The notes: a model not told the origin generated them from the sequence alone. A stretch of DNA of 64,000 nt from Chthoniobacterales bacterium (GCA_013821455.1 JACDGS010000011.1:29061-93060), one strand, 5' to 3'. Counted from the first letter of the stretch, positions 1 to 9,700 are shown. Numbers and translations: made by a program.

Positions 1-936
1 GCGATTGCGGTCACATCGTCGCTCTGTCTTGCCGGATTCGCGGGGATCGCCTGTGGAGAATCGTTCCCTCCAGCTTATTATCAGAATTTCCCGGTGCCGC
101 CTTACCCACAGGGCATGGCGTTCGACGGAACAAATATCTGGGTGACAAGTCAGAGCGAACCGAAAATCACCGAGCTGCGTGCGGCGGACGGCGCCATGGT
201 GGGAACGTTTCGCGTGAGCAGCGCCATTTCCTTCGCCGCGGTTTATGATGGGGTTTATATCTGGGTCACGAACAGTGCGTTTTCCGGTGGCAACCTGACG
301 CGTCTGCGCGCGGCCGATGGGTCCACCGAAGGGGTTTACCCAGCCGGGGTCGGCGATCCCTACGGTATTCTCTTCGATGGCACGAACATCTGGGTCACCA
401 GCGTCGGGAGCAAAAATGTCGCCAAGATACGAGCCAGCGATGCCGCGGTTTTGGGCGTCTTCCAAACTGGCGCGCAGAATACTTCTGGCGCGTTTCATCT
501 GGCATTCGACGGAGCCAACGTTTGGGTGGCAAATTCCTACGACAACACGGTGGCGAAGTTGCGCGCCAGTGATGGAGTGTTGCTCGGCACATTTGCGGTC
601 GGAAATTTTCCTTTCGGTATCGCCTTCGATGGCAGCAACGTTTGGGTGGCGAATTTGGGAGACGATTCTGTTTCGGAACTTCGGGCCAGCGACGGCGCGC
701 TCCTCGGGACGCTGCGTGTCGGAGACGCGCCCGCGGATGTCATCTTTGCCGTTGGTCATATTTGGACGGCGAACGTCAATGGCAACACGGTCAGCGAAAT
801 CGGGGATGGTCCTCCCCGGTTGAAAAACTATCGGGCAGGATTCGCGCCGCAAAACCTGGTCTCCGATGGAACGAACATCTGGGTCTCGGACGTTTACGGA
901 CGCAGTGTGACCAAGCTCACGGTTAATCAGCCGTAA
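1..936 (+). CDS. Secreted YVTN/Vgb-like beta-propeller protein, 5' end cut by the window
   Basis: The reading frame is open from the first base. The first ~20 codons encode a hydrophobic export signal (AIAVTSSLCLAGFAGIAC), so the true start lies just before the window and the internal GTG at 94 is not the start. The body is six or seven ~42-residue blades, each with FDGTNIWV-like and LRASDG-like motifs, as in NHL/YVTN/virginiamycin-lyase-type propellers. No catalytic residues of a lyase can be assigned. Such proteins usually mediate binding in the periplasm or at the surface; the ligand is unknown. The gene is followed by a motif hairpin. Confidence 0.8.
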   Translation, partial: AIAVTSSLCLAGFAGIACGESFPPAYYQNFPVPPYPQGMAFDGTNIWVTSQSEPKITELRAADGAMVGTFRVSSAISFAAVYDGVYIWVTNSAFSGGNLTRLRAADGSTEGVYPAGVGDPYGILFDGTNIWVTSVGSKNVAKIRASDAAVLGVFQTGAQNTSGAFHLAFDGANVWVANSYDNTVAKLRASDGVLLGTFAVGNFPFGIAFDGSNVWVANLGDDSVSELRASDGALLGTLRVGDAPADVIFAVGHIWTANVNGNTVSEIGDGPPRLKNYRAGFAPQNLVSDGTNIWVSDVYGRSVTKLTVNQP

Positions 937-972
937 CTGATTCCCGACCAGCCATTGTTTTTCCGGCGCCGC

Positions 973-1005
973 TTTGCCTAACGAACTTCCAAGTCGTTAG
1001 GCGAA
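973..1005. terminator. Inverted pair of the 9-mer forming a hairpin after the propeller gene
   Basis: GCCTAACGA at 976-984 and TCGTTAGGC at 994-1002 face each other across a short spacer whose ACTT and AAG can extend the stem. It sits 40 bases after the stop at 936 and before the convergent stop at 1034. There is no T-run, so a role in termination is inferred from position and fold only. Confidence 0.5.
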
Positions 1006-1033
1006 GAGGTGTCCGGTGCAGCGCCCGGATTTC

Positions 1034-1321
1034 TTACCGTCCGAAAACTAGCCGCAACACGCAGTAGAGCATGTAAAAAACCGGCCACGCGACAACGAGC
1101 ATCAAGCCAGCAAAGAGAATCCACTCGCGTTGCCTTTCGCGCATCATCTCGCGCCGAAATTCCTGATTAAAACGATGGAAACGGCGCGCGGGAGAATCGT
1201 CGTCATCGCCGCCGTCGGGCCAGGAAGAGCCGCGCCAATCGCTCAGGTTGGATTGAAAGCAAAAATCGGTAACCAGAAAACGGCGTCCCGCGCGATTGGA
1301 GAAAGGAGCCTGCGGTTTCAT
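1034..1321 (-). CDS. Small single-span membrane protein, unknown function
   Basis: A 95-residue product starting at the ATG at 1321; codons further upstream in this frame look non-coding. The N-terminal half is polar with an acidic GGDDDD stretch, followed by a basic Arg-rich segment (residues ~50-65) and a C-terminal hydrophobic helix ILFAGLMLVVAWPVFYMLY ending LRLVFGR. This looks like a tail-anchored inner membrane protein. It is divergent from the nitrilase gene across 90 bases, which must hold both promoters. I do not recognise a family. Confidence 0.6.
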   Translation of the reverse strand: MKPQAPFSNRAGRRFLVTDFCFQSNLSDWRGSSWPDGGDDDDSPARRFHRFNQEFRREMMRERQREWILFAGLMLVVAWPVFYMLYCVLRLVFGR

Positions 1322-1411
1322 GAAGCAGGGAAGCGCAGGAAAGATGCCATCGCCCGCCCGAAACGAAAGGGTGACAATTTGCGGCAGGCGACGAAGCGCC
1401 GAGTTTCCCGG

Positions 1412-2236
1412 GTGAAAATCGCGGCCGCCCAAATTGACTGCGTCCCCGGCGAAGTCGCTACGAATCTGCGCAAGCTCGAGGCATTCGCCGAACGCGCGAA
1501 AGCGGCCGGTGCAGACCTGGTGGTGTTTCCAGAAATGGCCGACACCGGTTACGTGATGCCGATTATTCTGCAGTCGGCTTTACCTTGGAGCGAAGGCGCG
1601 GTGCCGGCACTGCGGGAAATCGCGCGGCGTCTTCAGCTCGCGATTATTTGCGGGGTCTCGGAGCGGGTGAAAAACGCGATCTATAACGCGCAGGTTTTCA
1701 TTGATGCGAAAGGCGAGATCGGCGGGAGCTATCGCAAAGCGCATCTCTTCTCCGCCGGCACTCTGGATGAGAGGGAATGCTTTGCGGCCGGAAATGAAAT
1801 TCGGAGTTACGCGTTCGGCGATTTTCGGCTCGGCCTGAGCATCTGTTACGATCTGCGTTTTCCCGAGATTTATCGCGAACTGGCGACGGCGCAGCGCGCG
1901 ACGGTTTTCGTTGTTTCATCGGCCTGGCCTTTTCCGCGGGCGGAACATTTGCGCATCCTCACGCTCGCGCGGGCGATCGAAAATCAGAGTTACCTCGTGC
2001 TCGCCAATCGCGTCGGCACCGATGATGGCGCGACCTTCTGTGGCGGCTCCGCGGTGTTTGATCCCTACGGAAACGTGCTCGGTGCGGGTTCGAGTGAAGG
2101 CGAGGAACTCATCACGGCGGAATTATCGACGGAAGTTTTACGGACGGTGCGGGAGCGCATGGCCGTCTTCACTCATCGACGAGGCGATCTCTACGATTCG
2201 TTAGGCGAACAGGCCGCGGAGACACGCACTCGTTAG
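1412..2236 (+). CDS. Carbon-nitrogen hydrolase (nitrilase/omega-amidase family)
   Basis: A 274-residue protein, the usual family length, starting at the GTG at 1412 (VKIAAAQIDC); the upstream frame extension is non-coding. The nitrilase triad is visible: Glu in VVFPEMADTGY, Lys in GSYRKAHLFS and Cys in LGLSICYDLRFPE, followed by the SSAWPFPRAEH and ALENQ-like (ARAIENQSY) segments. Members hydrolyse amides or nitriles in the cytoplasm, for instance omega-amidase or deaminated glutathione amidase; the substrate cannot be fixed from sequence. The stop codon TAG is part of a CGTTAGGC motif. A family A palindromic repeat follows. Confidence 0.9.
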   Translation: MKIAAAQIDCVPGEVATNLRKLEAFAERAKAAGADLVVFPEMADTGYVMPIILQSALPWSEGAVPALREIARRLQLAIICGVSERVKNAIYNAQVFIDAKGEIGGSYRKAHLFSAGTLDERECFAAGNEIRSYAFGDFRLGLSICYDLRFPEIYRELATAQRATVFVVSSAWPFPRAEHLRILTLARAIENQSYLVLANRVGTDDGATFCGGSAVFDPYGNVLGAGSSEGEELITAELSTEVLRTVRERMAVFTHRRGDLYDSLGEQAAETRTR

Positions 2237-2250
2237 GCGAACCGCGTTCG

Positions 2251-2375
2251 GTTGTCATCCCGAGCCGCAGACGGCGAGGGACCCCGCAACTGCAATTTGC
2301 TCTTTCGTTTCAACGGTAAGCGTGGATTGCTTCGGCGGGGTCCCTCTCCGTGCTGCGCCGGATCGGGATGACAAG
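2251..2375. repeat. Family A intergenic palindromic repeat
   Basis: The ends are TGTCATCCCGAGC-like and its complement CGGGATGACA, about 120 bases apart, with internal complementary arms (GGGACCCCGC against GCGGGGTCCC). Related copies lie at 3128-3234, 6038-6188, 10375-10416, 12835-12925, 46440-46592, 50646-50757 and 60614-60728, with a fragment inside a gene at 27116-27146. This is a miniature mobile or REP-like element by form; no encoded protein. Confidence 0.85.
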
Positions 2376-2392
2376 CCTGTGCGGCCTTTAAT

Positions 2393-3265
2393 TTACCGCA
2401 GGCGAGAACGAGCGTTCGCGCTTTCTAAACGCGACCAGACCGTCAGCGGCGCCAAATTTTGCTGACGGTTCAGCAAACGCGTCCCGGCGGTGGCGATTTT
2501 TTGCAGGATGCGCAACCGCGCGCTCTCCGAACTGTCATGCCAGACCGGTTTGCGCTGCATCGTTAGGCTGCCGCTTTTCTCTACCAGCAAACCCCAGCCT
2601 AACGGCGTCTCCGCTGCGCGCAGGAGTTCGTTAGGCGAGACGAGAAAGAACAGATTCGCACAGGCGTAGTGCGCGATTTTTTCAAACTTACGGCCGTCGC
2701 GCAACTGGCGTTGCAAAGCAGCCAGCTCGCGCGTGACGCGGGCGTAACCGCGATGCTGGATGGCCGCGAAATCGTGCGCTTCCCACTCGGGAAAAAGCGT
2801 GTCGCCGGTGCGCAAAGTCGGGTAATGCACGCGCAGGTTTCGCTCCAGAATCTGGCGGCGCTGGAAGAGGGTTTCGAGCCGTGCGAGAGCGCGCGGACTG
2901 CGGCAATCGTCGCGGCGAAAATCCGGCGCGGATTGTTTGCACTCAAAGATCGCGGTGACGCCGAGGCGGGCATTTTTTTGCGGACGGTAGGCGGCGACGT
3001 CGGCGCGGTAACGAGATTTGGGAAGCGCGACCTCGAGCGCGCAGATCGGATAACCGTTCTCTTGCGCCCAAAGAAGAGCTAAGCGTTTGAGTTCGAGGTG
3101 GGCCGCGGTTTCGCCGTGGCGCTGCCGTTTGTCATCCTGAGCGGATTGAAGGACCCCGCAAGCGTCGCTGGATGTGTTTGTCAAATCGAGTCTGCAGCCG
3201 CTTGGGAGGTCCCTCGCTCCGCTCGGGATGACAATGCTGGCGTCGCGGCCTAACGACGGATCCAT
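2393..3265 (-). CDS. Putative PD-(D/E)XK-type nuclease-like protein
   Basis: The conserved-looking part begins about 3130 (ETAAHLELKRLALLWAQENG) and includes ALEVALPKSRYRADVAAY followed by FECKQS. An Asp then Glu-x-Lys in this spacing is the signature of PD-(D/E)XK nucleases; the assignment is by motif only. The rest is Arg-rich and unrecognised. The start is uncertain: no ATG/GTG/TTG lies between the family A repeat and the core, so translation must start upstream, at the ATG at 3265 (overlapping the hemB end by 16 bases) or a TTG at 3184. The N-terminus is therefore translated repeat DNA. It is probably co-transcribed with hemB. Confidence 0.6.
   Translation of the reverse strand: MDPSLGRDASIVIPSGARDLPSGCRLDLTNTSSDACGVLQSAQDDKRQRHGETAAHLELKRLALLWAQENGYPICALEVALPKSRYRADVAAYRPQKNARLGVTAIFECKQSAPDFRRDDCRSPRALARLETLFQRRQILERNLRVHYPTLRTGDTLFPEWEAHDFAAIQHRGYARVTRELAALQRQLRDGRKFEKIAHYACANLFFLVSPNELLRAAETPLGWGLLVEKSGSLTMQRKPVWHDSSESARLRILQKIATAGTRLLNRQQNLAPLTVWSRLESANARSRLR
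3128..3234. repeat. Family A palindromic repeat inside the 5' end of a gene
   Basis: TGTCATCCTGAGCGGATTG at one end and GCTCGGGATGACA at the other. It is read in frame by the minus-strand gene 2393-3265 as VIPSGARDLPSG followed by VLQSAQDD, because no start codon lies downstream of it. Confidence 0.8.
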
Positions 3266-4236
3266 TCCGCCAGCTCCCGCGCCCAGTAGGTGATGATGAG
3301 ATCGGCGCCGGCGCGCTTCAGGCCGGTCATGATTTCGAGGACGGCGGCGCGCTCGTCGAGCCAGCCCTTTTCTGCCGCGGCTTTGACCATCGCGTATTCG
3401 CCGCTGACGTGATAGACCGCCGTCGTTAGGCCAAAACGTTCTTTCACGCGCCACAGGACATCGAGATATGACGACGCGGGTTTCACGAGGATGATGTCGG
3501 CGCCTTCCGCGACGTCGAGTGCGACTTCGCGCAAGGCTTCGGCGGCGTTGGCCGGGTCCATTTGATAAGTGCGCCGGTCGCCAAATTGCGGAGGACTTTC
3601 CGCCGCCTCGCGGAAGGGTCCGTAAAAAGCAGAGGCAAACTTCGCCGCGTAACTCATGATGCCGGTCTGCTCGTAACCGGCGGCGTCGAGCGCTTCGCGG
3701 ATCGCGCCGATGCGGCCGTCCATCATGTCGCTCGGCGCCACTAAATCCGCGCCTGCAGCCGCGTGCGAGACGGCGGTTTTTGCCAGCAGCTCCACGCTTT
3801 CATCGTTCAAAACATGAAAGTGATCGCCGTCCTGCCTAACGACACCGCAATGTCCGTGGCTCATGTATTCGCAAAGGCAAACATCCGTGATGACAAGCAG
3901 TTCGGGCGTCTCCGTTTTGATCGCGCGGACTGCTTTTTGCACGACGCCGTCCTCGGCGTAAGCGCTGGAAGCTTGTTCGTCCTTCTCGTTAGGAATGCCG
4001 AAAAGAAGAACGGCCTGGAGGCCGGCTGCCGCGGCGCGGGCGGCTTCGGCGGCGACTTCGTTAGGCGAAATTTGTTCGACTCCGGGCATGCTCGCGATGT
4101 TGCGGCGGTGCGCGATTTTTTCGCTGACGAAGAGCGGCAAAATGAAGTCGTTAGGCGTGAGCACAGTCTCGCGCACGAGATTCCGGAGTGCAGCGGTCCG
4201 GCGCAAACGGCGCGGGCGATGGACCAGTTTTCTCAC
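3250..4236 (-). CDS. hemB: Delta-aminolevulinic acid dehydratase (porphobilinogen synthase)
   Basis: A 328-residue enzyme that condenses two 5-aminolevulinates into porphobilinogen in haem synthesis. The chosen start is the GTG at 4236 (VRKLVHRPRRLRRT), which gives the family's usual length; the longer frame would run into coaX. The zinc cysteines are in DVCLCEYMSHGHCG, and the active-site lysines in SYAAKFASAFYGPFR and DIILVKPASSYLD. The TAG stop is provided by a CGTTAGGC motif. Divergent from coaX. Confidence 0.95.
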   Translation of the reverse strand: MRKLVHRPRRLRRTAALRNLVRETVLTPNDFILPLFVSEKIAHRRNIASMPGVEQISPNEVAAEAARAAAAGLQAVLLFGIPNEKDEQASSAYAEDGVVQKAVRAIKTETPELLVITDVCLCEYMSHGHCGVVRQDGDHFHVLNDESVELLAKTAVSHAAAGADLVAPSDMMDGRIGAIREALDAAGYEQTGIMSYAAKFASAFYGPFREAAESPPQFGDRRTYQMDPANAAEALREVALDVAEGADIILVKPASSYLDVLWRVKERFGLTTAVYHVSGEYAMVKAAAEKGWLDERAAVLEIMTGLKRAGADLIITYWARELAEWIRR

Positions 4237-4324
4237 GGAGCCGAGGCTACGCGGACGGCTTCCGCGTCGCAAGCGTCGGGCAGTTGTGTCGCGGGGAGCG
4301 GCAGTGTCTGTTGGGCTTCCGTCT

Positions 4325-5089
4325 ATGCCAGCGCGCGCCGATTTCCTGCTCATCGACGTGAGCAATTCGTTCACGAAATTGGCTTTCTCGTCGCGGAAAA
4401 AAATTGGTGCGACCGAGCGGATCGCAACCCACTCGTTAGGCACGGAGGCGTTGCGCAAAATCATCAGGGAACGCCGGGTCGAGGACATCGTTGTTTGCTC
4501 GGTGGTGCCAAAAAAAGACGCGTTGATTCGAAGAGCAGCGGGGAAAATCCGGGTGACGTTTGTGAGCGCGAAAAGCGCGCTCGGTGTCGGCGTCGATTAT
4601 CCGCAGCCGCGCACAATCGGCGCGGATCGCCTCGCGAACGCCGCGGCCGTCGCGGAGATATATGGTTGCCCGGCGGTGGTGGTGGATTTCGGGACGGCTG
4701 TAACGTTCGATATTGTTTCGGCGGATCGCTCCTACATCGGAGGCGTGATCGCGCCCGGGCTGGAAGCGATGACGAGCTATCTTTACAAGAAGACGGCGCT
4801 GCTGCCGAAATTAACTCTGGCGGAGCCACGGTCGGCGGTGGGCAAGTCCACGCGCGCGGCGATGATGTCGGGCGCAATCTTCGGCTATCGCGGATTGGTG
4901 AAGGAAATCATCGCGAAAATAAGAGTGGAGGTGTTCGTTAGGCAAAAAGCCCGGATCATCGCGACCGGTGGCTATGCGCGCCTGATCGCGGAGAAAATGC
5001 CGGAGATCGATGCGGTTCATCCGCACCTGACTTTGGAGGGTCTGCGCATTATTGGAAATCTTGAATTCGTTAGGCGAGGCGGCCGTTGA
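4325..5089 (+). CDS. coaX: Type III pantothenate kinase
   Basis: A 254-residue protein from the ATG at 4325. It phosphorylates pantothenate in the first step of coenzyme A synthesis. Visible: the ASKHA phosphate 1 loop as LLIDVSNSFTKLAF (family usual is DxGNTxxK), GADRLANAAA, the catalytic Asp region VVDFGTAVTFDI, YIGGVIAPGL and the ATGGYA motif. Its TGA overlaps the TTG start of the ROK kinase by four bases (TTGA), so the two are translationally coupled. panC, also in CoA synthesis, lies 35 kb away. Confidence 0.92.
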   Translation: MPARADFLLIDVSNSFTKLAFSSRKKIGATERIATHSLGTEALRKIIRERRVEDIVVCSVVPKKDALIRRAAGKIRVTFVSAKSALGVGVDYPQPRTIGADRLANAAAVAEIYGCPAVVVDFGTAVTFDIVSADRSYIGGVIAPGLEAMTSYLYKKTALLPKLTLAEPRSAVGKSTRAAMMSGAIFGYRGLVKEIIAKIRVEVFVRQKARIIATGGYARLIAEKMPEIDAVHPHLTLEGLRIIGNLEFVRRGGR

Positions 5090-6030
5090 AAAAAGCGATC
5101 GGCATCGATTTCGGCGGCACGAGTGTGAAGCCGGGTGTCGTGCTTGACGGGAAGATCGTCGAATTCGCGGAGCGCATTCCGACACGCAGCCATGAGGGCG
5201 CGGAGTCGCTGCTCGCGGCGGTCTTGGGCGCGGTGGAGGAATTGCGGGCGAAACATCCAGAGGTTTGTGCACTTGGCGCCGGCCTGCCTGGGATCGTCGA
5301 TAGCGTGCAAGGCCGGGTCGGGGAACTGACTAATGTTCCGGGCTGGAAGGATGTTTGCCTGACGAAATTGCTGGAGGAACGCACTGGTTTGCCGGCTGCG
5401 ATCGACAACGACGCGAACGCAATGACTTACGCGGAGTGGCTCTACGGCGCGGGGCGCGACGCGGTGAATGTGGTCTGCGTCACGCTCGGGACCGGTGTGG
5501 GCGGGGGCCTGATTCTGGATGGAAAACTGTTTCGCGGCAGCCAGCTCGGCGCGGGTGAGATTGGCCAGATGACAATAGATCCTCACGGAGTGCGCGGACA
5601 TTACGGGAACTTCGGAGCGCTCGAAAAATATGTGGGCAACAACCAGATCGGCGAGCGCGCACAGCAACTCTACCGAGAAGCCGGCCTAACGAAAAGCAGC
5701 GAGGAGTGCGATCCGCTCGCGCTGCAAAACGCGGCCGATGGCGGCGATGCGATTGCGCGCAAAGTCTGGGCCGAGGTGGGCTTCAATCTCGGGATTACGC
5801 TGTGCGACATCGTCTGGCTTCTGAATCCGGATCGGATTGTTCTCGGCGGAGGCGTGGCGAGGGCGGGTGAGTATGTTTTCGGGCCGATTCGAGAGCTGAT
5901 TCGCGAACGAACGATGCGAATTTTTCACGAGCGTCTTGAGATCGTGCCGGCGGCGTTGGGAAATGACGCCGGGATTATTGGCAGCGCGGCACTCGCGCTG
6001 GAAAAGGCAACCGCTGCCGCTCGTGCCTAA
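5086..6030 (+). CDS. ROK-family sugar kinase (glucokinase-like) lacking the zinc motif
   Basis: A 314-residue ROK protein from a TTG start at 5086. Visible: IGIDFGGTSVKPGVV (ATP phosphate 1), GAGLPGIVD, the catalytic Asp in AAIDNDANAMTYAEW, and VTLGTGVGGGLILDG. Glucokinase activity is the usual role. Oddly, the ROK zinc ligands are gone: the usual GEIGH is GEIGQ and the usual CxCGNxGCLE is GHYGNFGALE, so all three Cys and the His are replaced. Motif copies lie inside it (5683) and at its stop (TAA of GCCTAACGA). Confidence 0.88.
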   Translation: MKKAIGIDFGGTSVKPGVVLDGKIVEFAERIPTRSHEGAESLLAAVLGAVEELRAKHPEVCALGAGLPGIVDSVQGRVGELTNVPGWKDVCLTKLLEERTGLPAAIDNDANAMTYAEWLYGAGRDAVNVVCVTLGTGVGGGLILDGKLFRGSQLGAGEIGQMTIDPHGVRGHYGNFGALEKYVGNNQIGERAQQLYREAGLTKSSEECDPLALQNAADGGDAIARKVWAEVGFNLGITLCDIVWLLNPDRIVLGGGVARAGEYVFGPIRELIRERTMRIFHERLEIVPAALGNDAGIIGSAALALEKATAAARA

Positions 6031-6037
6031 CGAGCGC

Positions 6038-6188
6038 GTCATCCCGAGCGGAGCGCAGCGGAGTCGAGGGATCCCGTGAAGTTTCTGGGAAGCTCTCGCT
6101 CAAGAGGACCGGGCAGCGGACCTTCACGGAAACGCATCGGGATCCCTCGACTGCGTTACGCTTCGCTTCACTCCGCTCGGGATGACAG
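6038..6188. repeat. Family A palindromic repeat
   Basis: Starts GTCATCCCGAGCGGAGCGC and ends CTCCGCTCGGGATGACAGG, with central GGGATCCCGTGAAG-type arms. It lies between convergent genes and supplies the stop codon of the Nudix frame (residues SSRAE at the end are repeat-encoded). Confidence 0.85.
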
Positions 6189-6708
6189 GATGATTTCGCG
6201 GGTGAGCAACCGATCACCGTCGAACTCGAAGTAGCCAGTGAAGCTTTTCCCTTGCAACAATAGCGGGAGCCAGTGTCGGTCGTCTTCCCATTTCGTCGTA
6301 CGGAATGGCGTCGAGCGGCGTCCAGAGCGGGACGGCTTCGTCCGTCTCGCGCGGCTCGCCCTCCAAATCGCGCGCGATGAAAACGGCGCAATGCAGGCTG
6401 AAGCCGTCGCGAAATTGAAAGAACAATTCGCCGCATTGCCGCGCTCCGAGAGGACGGATGCCGAGTTCTTCGTATGTCTCGCGCAACACGGAGTCGAGCG
6501 CGTTTTCTCCCGGATCGATCTTTCCGCCGGGAGCGTTAATCTTCCCCGCACCGAAGCCGCGTTTTTTCCGGATGAGCAGGATATGGTCATCGCGCAAAAT
6601 GAAGCAAAGGTTAGCGCGTTGCTGCGGCTGCCAGTTCTCCCGCAACGCGCTCCTCGGTCTGCGCAAAATTGCAGCTCGGTCTGTGCTCTCGGTTCGCTCG
6701 GTGGACAT
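6168..6708 (-). pseudogene. MTH1-like Nudix hydrolase (8-oxo-dGTPase type) with a frameshift
   Basis: Residues 1-140 from the ATG at 6708 carry a full Nudix box (GGKIDPGENALDSVLRE then EELGI). After YDEM at ~6289 the frame drifts into APAIVAREKLHWLLRVRR and stops at 6214. The expected family continuation, EDDRHWLPLLLQGKSFTGYF and then DGDRLL, is perfectly present in another frame ending at 6168. Restoring Met-Trp-Glu-Asp-Asp requires two extra bases (TG) after ATG. Family members remove oxidised purine nucleotides from the pool. It is either a real frameshift pseudogene or a sequence/assembly error; a 164-residue truncated product is also possible. Confidence 0.8.
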
Positions 6709-6796
6709 GCCGAACGATTTACGAGTTGAAGCCCGGAGGAAATGCGAAAATTAAAAACTTGTCAGGGCTAGCAGGCGACAGTTTGATGCAGGCGAC

Positions 6797-9700
6797 ATGA
6801 AGATCCCTCGCCTCGCTGCTTTTGCCCTGTTGGTCCTGAGCTCGTTGGCCGCCACCGGCGTGGCGCCGACCAAGACGGAACTCGAGGGGATGTATGACAA
6901 AGCCTTCCGCGAATTTGATGCCAATCATTATGACGAAGCGCTGAAGGCTCTTGACGCGATAGATGCGCGCCAGCCGGACTTGGCCGAATCGAAAAATCTG
7001 CGCGGCGTAATCCTGATGCGAAAGGGCGATTACGATAAGGCGGAAGCCGCGCTGAAACAGGCGCTGGAGATCGAGCCGAAATTTTGGAACGCCAGCTTCA
7101 ACCTCTCGGAGATTCCGTTTCTGAAAAAAGATTGGGCGGAAGCGCGCAATCGTTTCGAGGCGCTCGTCGCCGGAAACAGCGATGAGATGAAAGGCGAAAC
7201 GAGCTTGCTCATCCAATACAAGATTCTGCTCACCTTCGTTCTCCAAGGGAAAGAGAACATGGTCGATTGGATCGTAAATAAGTTCGAGGGCGAGAAGGAT
7301 AGCCCCGCGCTTTATTACTCCAACGCGGCGATCGCTCTTAGCCACAAAAATCAAAAGGAAGCGAAGGAATGGATGGATGCGGCGGACAAGCATTATCCGT
7401 CCTCGCTGAACAAACTTTTCGCGGAATCGTTTTACGAAATCGGCTGGCTGACGAAACCGGCGGGTGAATCGCGCGCCGCAATCGAAATCACCTCCACGGC
7501 AGAGCATGCCGCGCGGATGAAAGCCGACGCTCAGGCGAATTTCGAGCGCGCGGAACGGGCCTTTCATCAGCGCGATTTCCCCGGGGCGCTCTCGCTTCTC
7601 GATCTCGCGGACGAAGGCGTGCCAAACCAGGCCGCAACTCTCAATTTGCGCGGCGAAGTTTTGATGGAGCAACAGAAATTTGACCAGGCGGAAGAGGCTT
7701 TCCGGCAGGCTTTCAACGCCGATCCGAAATTCCGCGAGGCGCAATACAATCTGGCGCAAATCCCCTTCAAGAAAAAAGACTACACCAAAGCGCGGGAGCG
7801 TTTGGAAACCCTCTTCAGCCAAACGCCGGGCGGCGAAAAAAATCAGGCGGCGCAGCTGATCAAATACAAGATTTTCATGACCCTTTTGCTCGAAGGCAAC
7901 GACAGCCAGGCGCAGCAGATGATGGATCAGTTTAAATTCACCGGAGATACGCCGGCGCTTTATTACGCGCAGGCGGCTTGGGCTTTCAAACACGAGAACG
8001 CCGACCAAGGGAGTGACTGGATCAAGTCGGCGCGAAAAATTTATTCGCCGGCGTTGAACGTCGTTTTCGCCGACGCCTTTTACGATCTCGGATGGTTGCA
8101 GCGCGCACCGGAAACGGCTCCGCCCACGACGTCGCTCGCGCAGGCCGACGCTTCGCCTCCTGCGGCGACGCCCGCGATGCGTTTTGGCGGCGCCGAATCT
8201 GTTACTGCGCCGGTCGTTACCGGTGGGCAGGCGATGCCCGCAGTCACTCCGGCCGTCGTGGCGAAGTCCTCGCCCGCGGCAACGAATGCGCCTGTCGCAT
8301 CGAGCGCCGCGGCAGCGATCGCCGCGTCGTCACCGGTCGCTGTTCTCGCGGGCAGCGCGTCGCTGCCGGTTGTTGCCAAGACGGTGCCGGGGGCAGTCGC
8401 GAAATCCACGCCGCCGCAGATCGTTCCCAAGGCGGCCGCAGTCATGACGGCAAAATCTCCGCCACCACAAGTTGTGGCGAAAAACGTGCCCGCGCCGAAG
8501 GCTTCGTCGCCGACGGTTGTAACGAGCAGCGCGGCGGTGTCGCCAGCGGCAACGGCTTTGGCTCCGGCCCGCATTCGCGAATGGTCGCAGCCGACTTTCG
8601 CGGAAATGATCGACCGCGCCGAGAACCCGCAGACTCTTCTTTTTGGCGGTTTGGTTTTGGCCGGCGTGATGATTTTCGGCTGGCTCATCGTCCAGCAAGT
8701 GCGGCGGCATGGCTCCGGTTCGTCCCTCTACGAGGCTCCTTTACCGGTGACAGAACCTCGTTTTGGAAAAGGTGACTCCGGCGCGATCGACGAACGACGC
8801 GTGTCCCGTGAAAATCTGGATGGCGGTCCACCTAAGCTTTCTTTGCAACTGACCGGCAGTGATCCAGCGGTTCGCAAAACAATTGTGCCGCCGACTGCTT
8901 CCACAACAAGCAGCGCCGCCGGTAAATCGGTCAAGAGCACGAGTGTCTCGCCTAACGAGGCGAGTGGGACCGTCTCTGAAGTGCGACCAATTCTCGCTTC
9001 GGCAAAATCAACCGCGGACAAATCTCCGTCTTCGGTGCCGCCTTCCTCCGCACCGGTTTCGCCCGCGACCGCTGTGCCTAACCAACCTCAGACGCCAGTG
9101 GTCGCGCCCACGACGCCGTTGCGCGACGCAAAGGAAGTTTCACTCGGCGGCGCGCCCAAGTCTGCGCCAGTTCCCGTCGCGATCCCGCCCATTCTTGCTC
9201 CGATGCCCGCGCGAGCGGCTGCGACGGCACCGCCCGCCATTCTCGCTCAGCCAAAACCGCCGGCCGTCGAACCGATGAAGCCGGTTGTGGCCGCGCAGGA
9301 AAAACCGCCTGTTGTTCCTCCGATCGTTCCTTCTTTACCGCGCGAAGAACCAGTCGGCCAAGGGCAGCCGGTTCCAAAACTCACCGCTGCTGCTCCAGTG
9401 CCGGAAGTAATTGCACCTAAAACGCCCGACTCGAAGCCGGGACCGCAGGCGCCCGCGCGCATCGAGCCCGAAAAGGCTGCGATCGCAGCCATCGCCGGCA
9501 CTCATGCGACGCCGCAGTCTAACGTTGAAAGTCCCTCCTTTACTTCTAAGATCACCACCACTAAACCAACCACGCCCGCGTTAACCACTCCTGCTACCAT
9601 GCCTGAATCGACTCCCATCACCGCCATCAATACACCGCGTCCCGCTGCTCCCGCAGGAGGTCAGGGCGCTCCCGCTCCCACCCCCGCGCAATCGGCTGGG

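Noticed and set aside
1130..1411. Extended N-terminus for the nitrilase gene
   Set aside because: These codons are Arg/Lys-rich and overlap the divergent small membrane protein; the family starts at VKIAAAQ (GTG at 1412).
6719..8008. 429-residue frame on the minus strand opposite the TPR gene
   Set aside because: It is the complement of the strongly supported TPR repeats; no family motif, and the plus-strand reading has duplicated TPR units.
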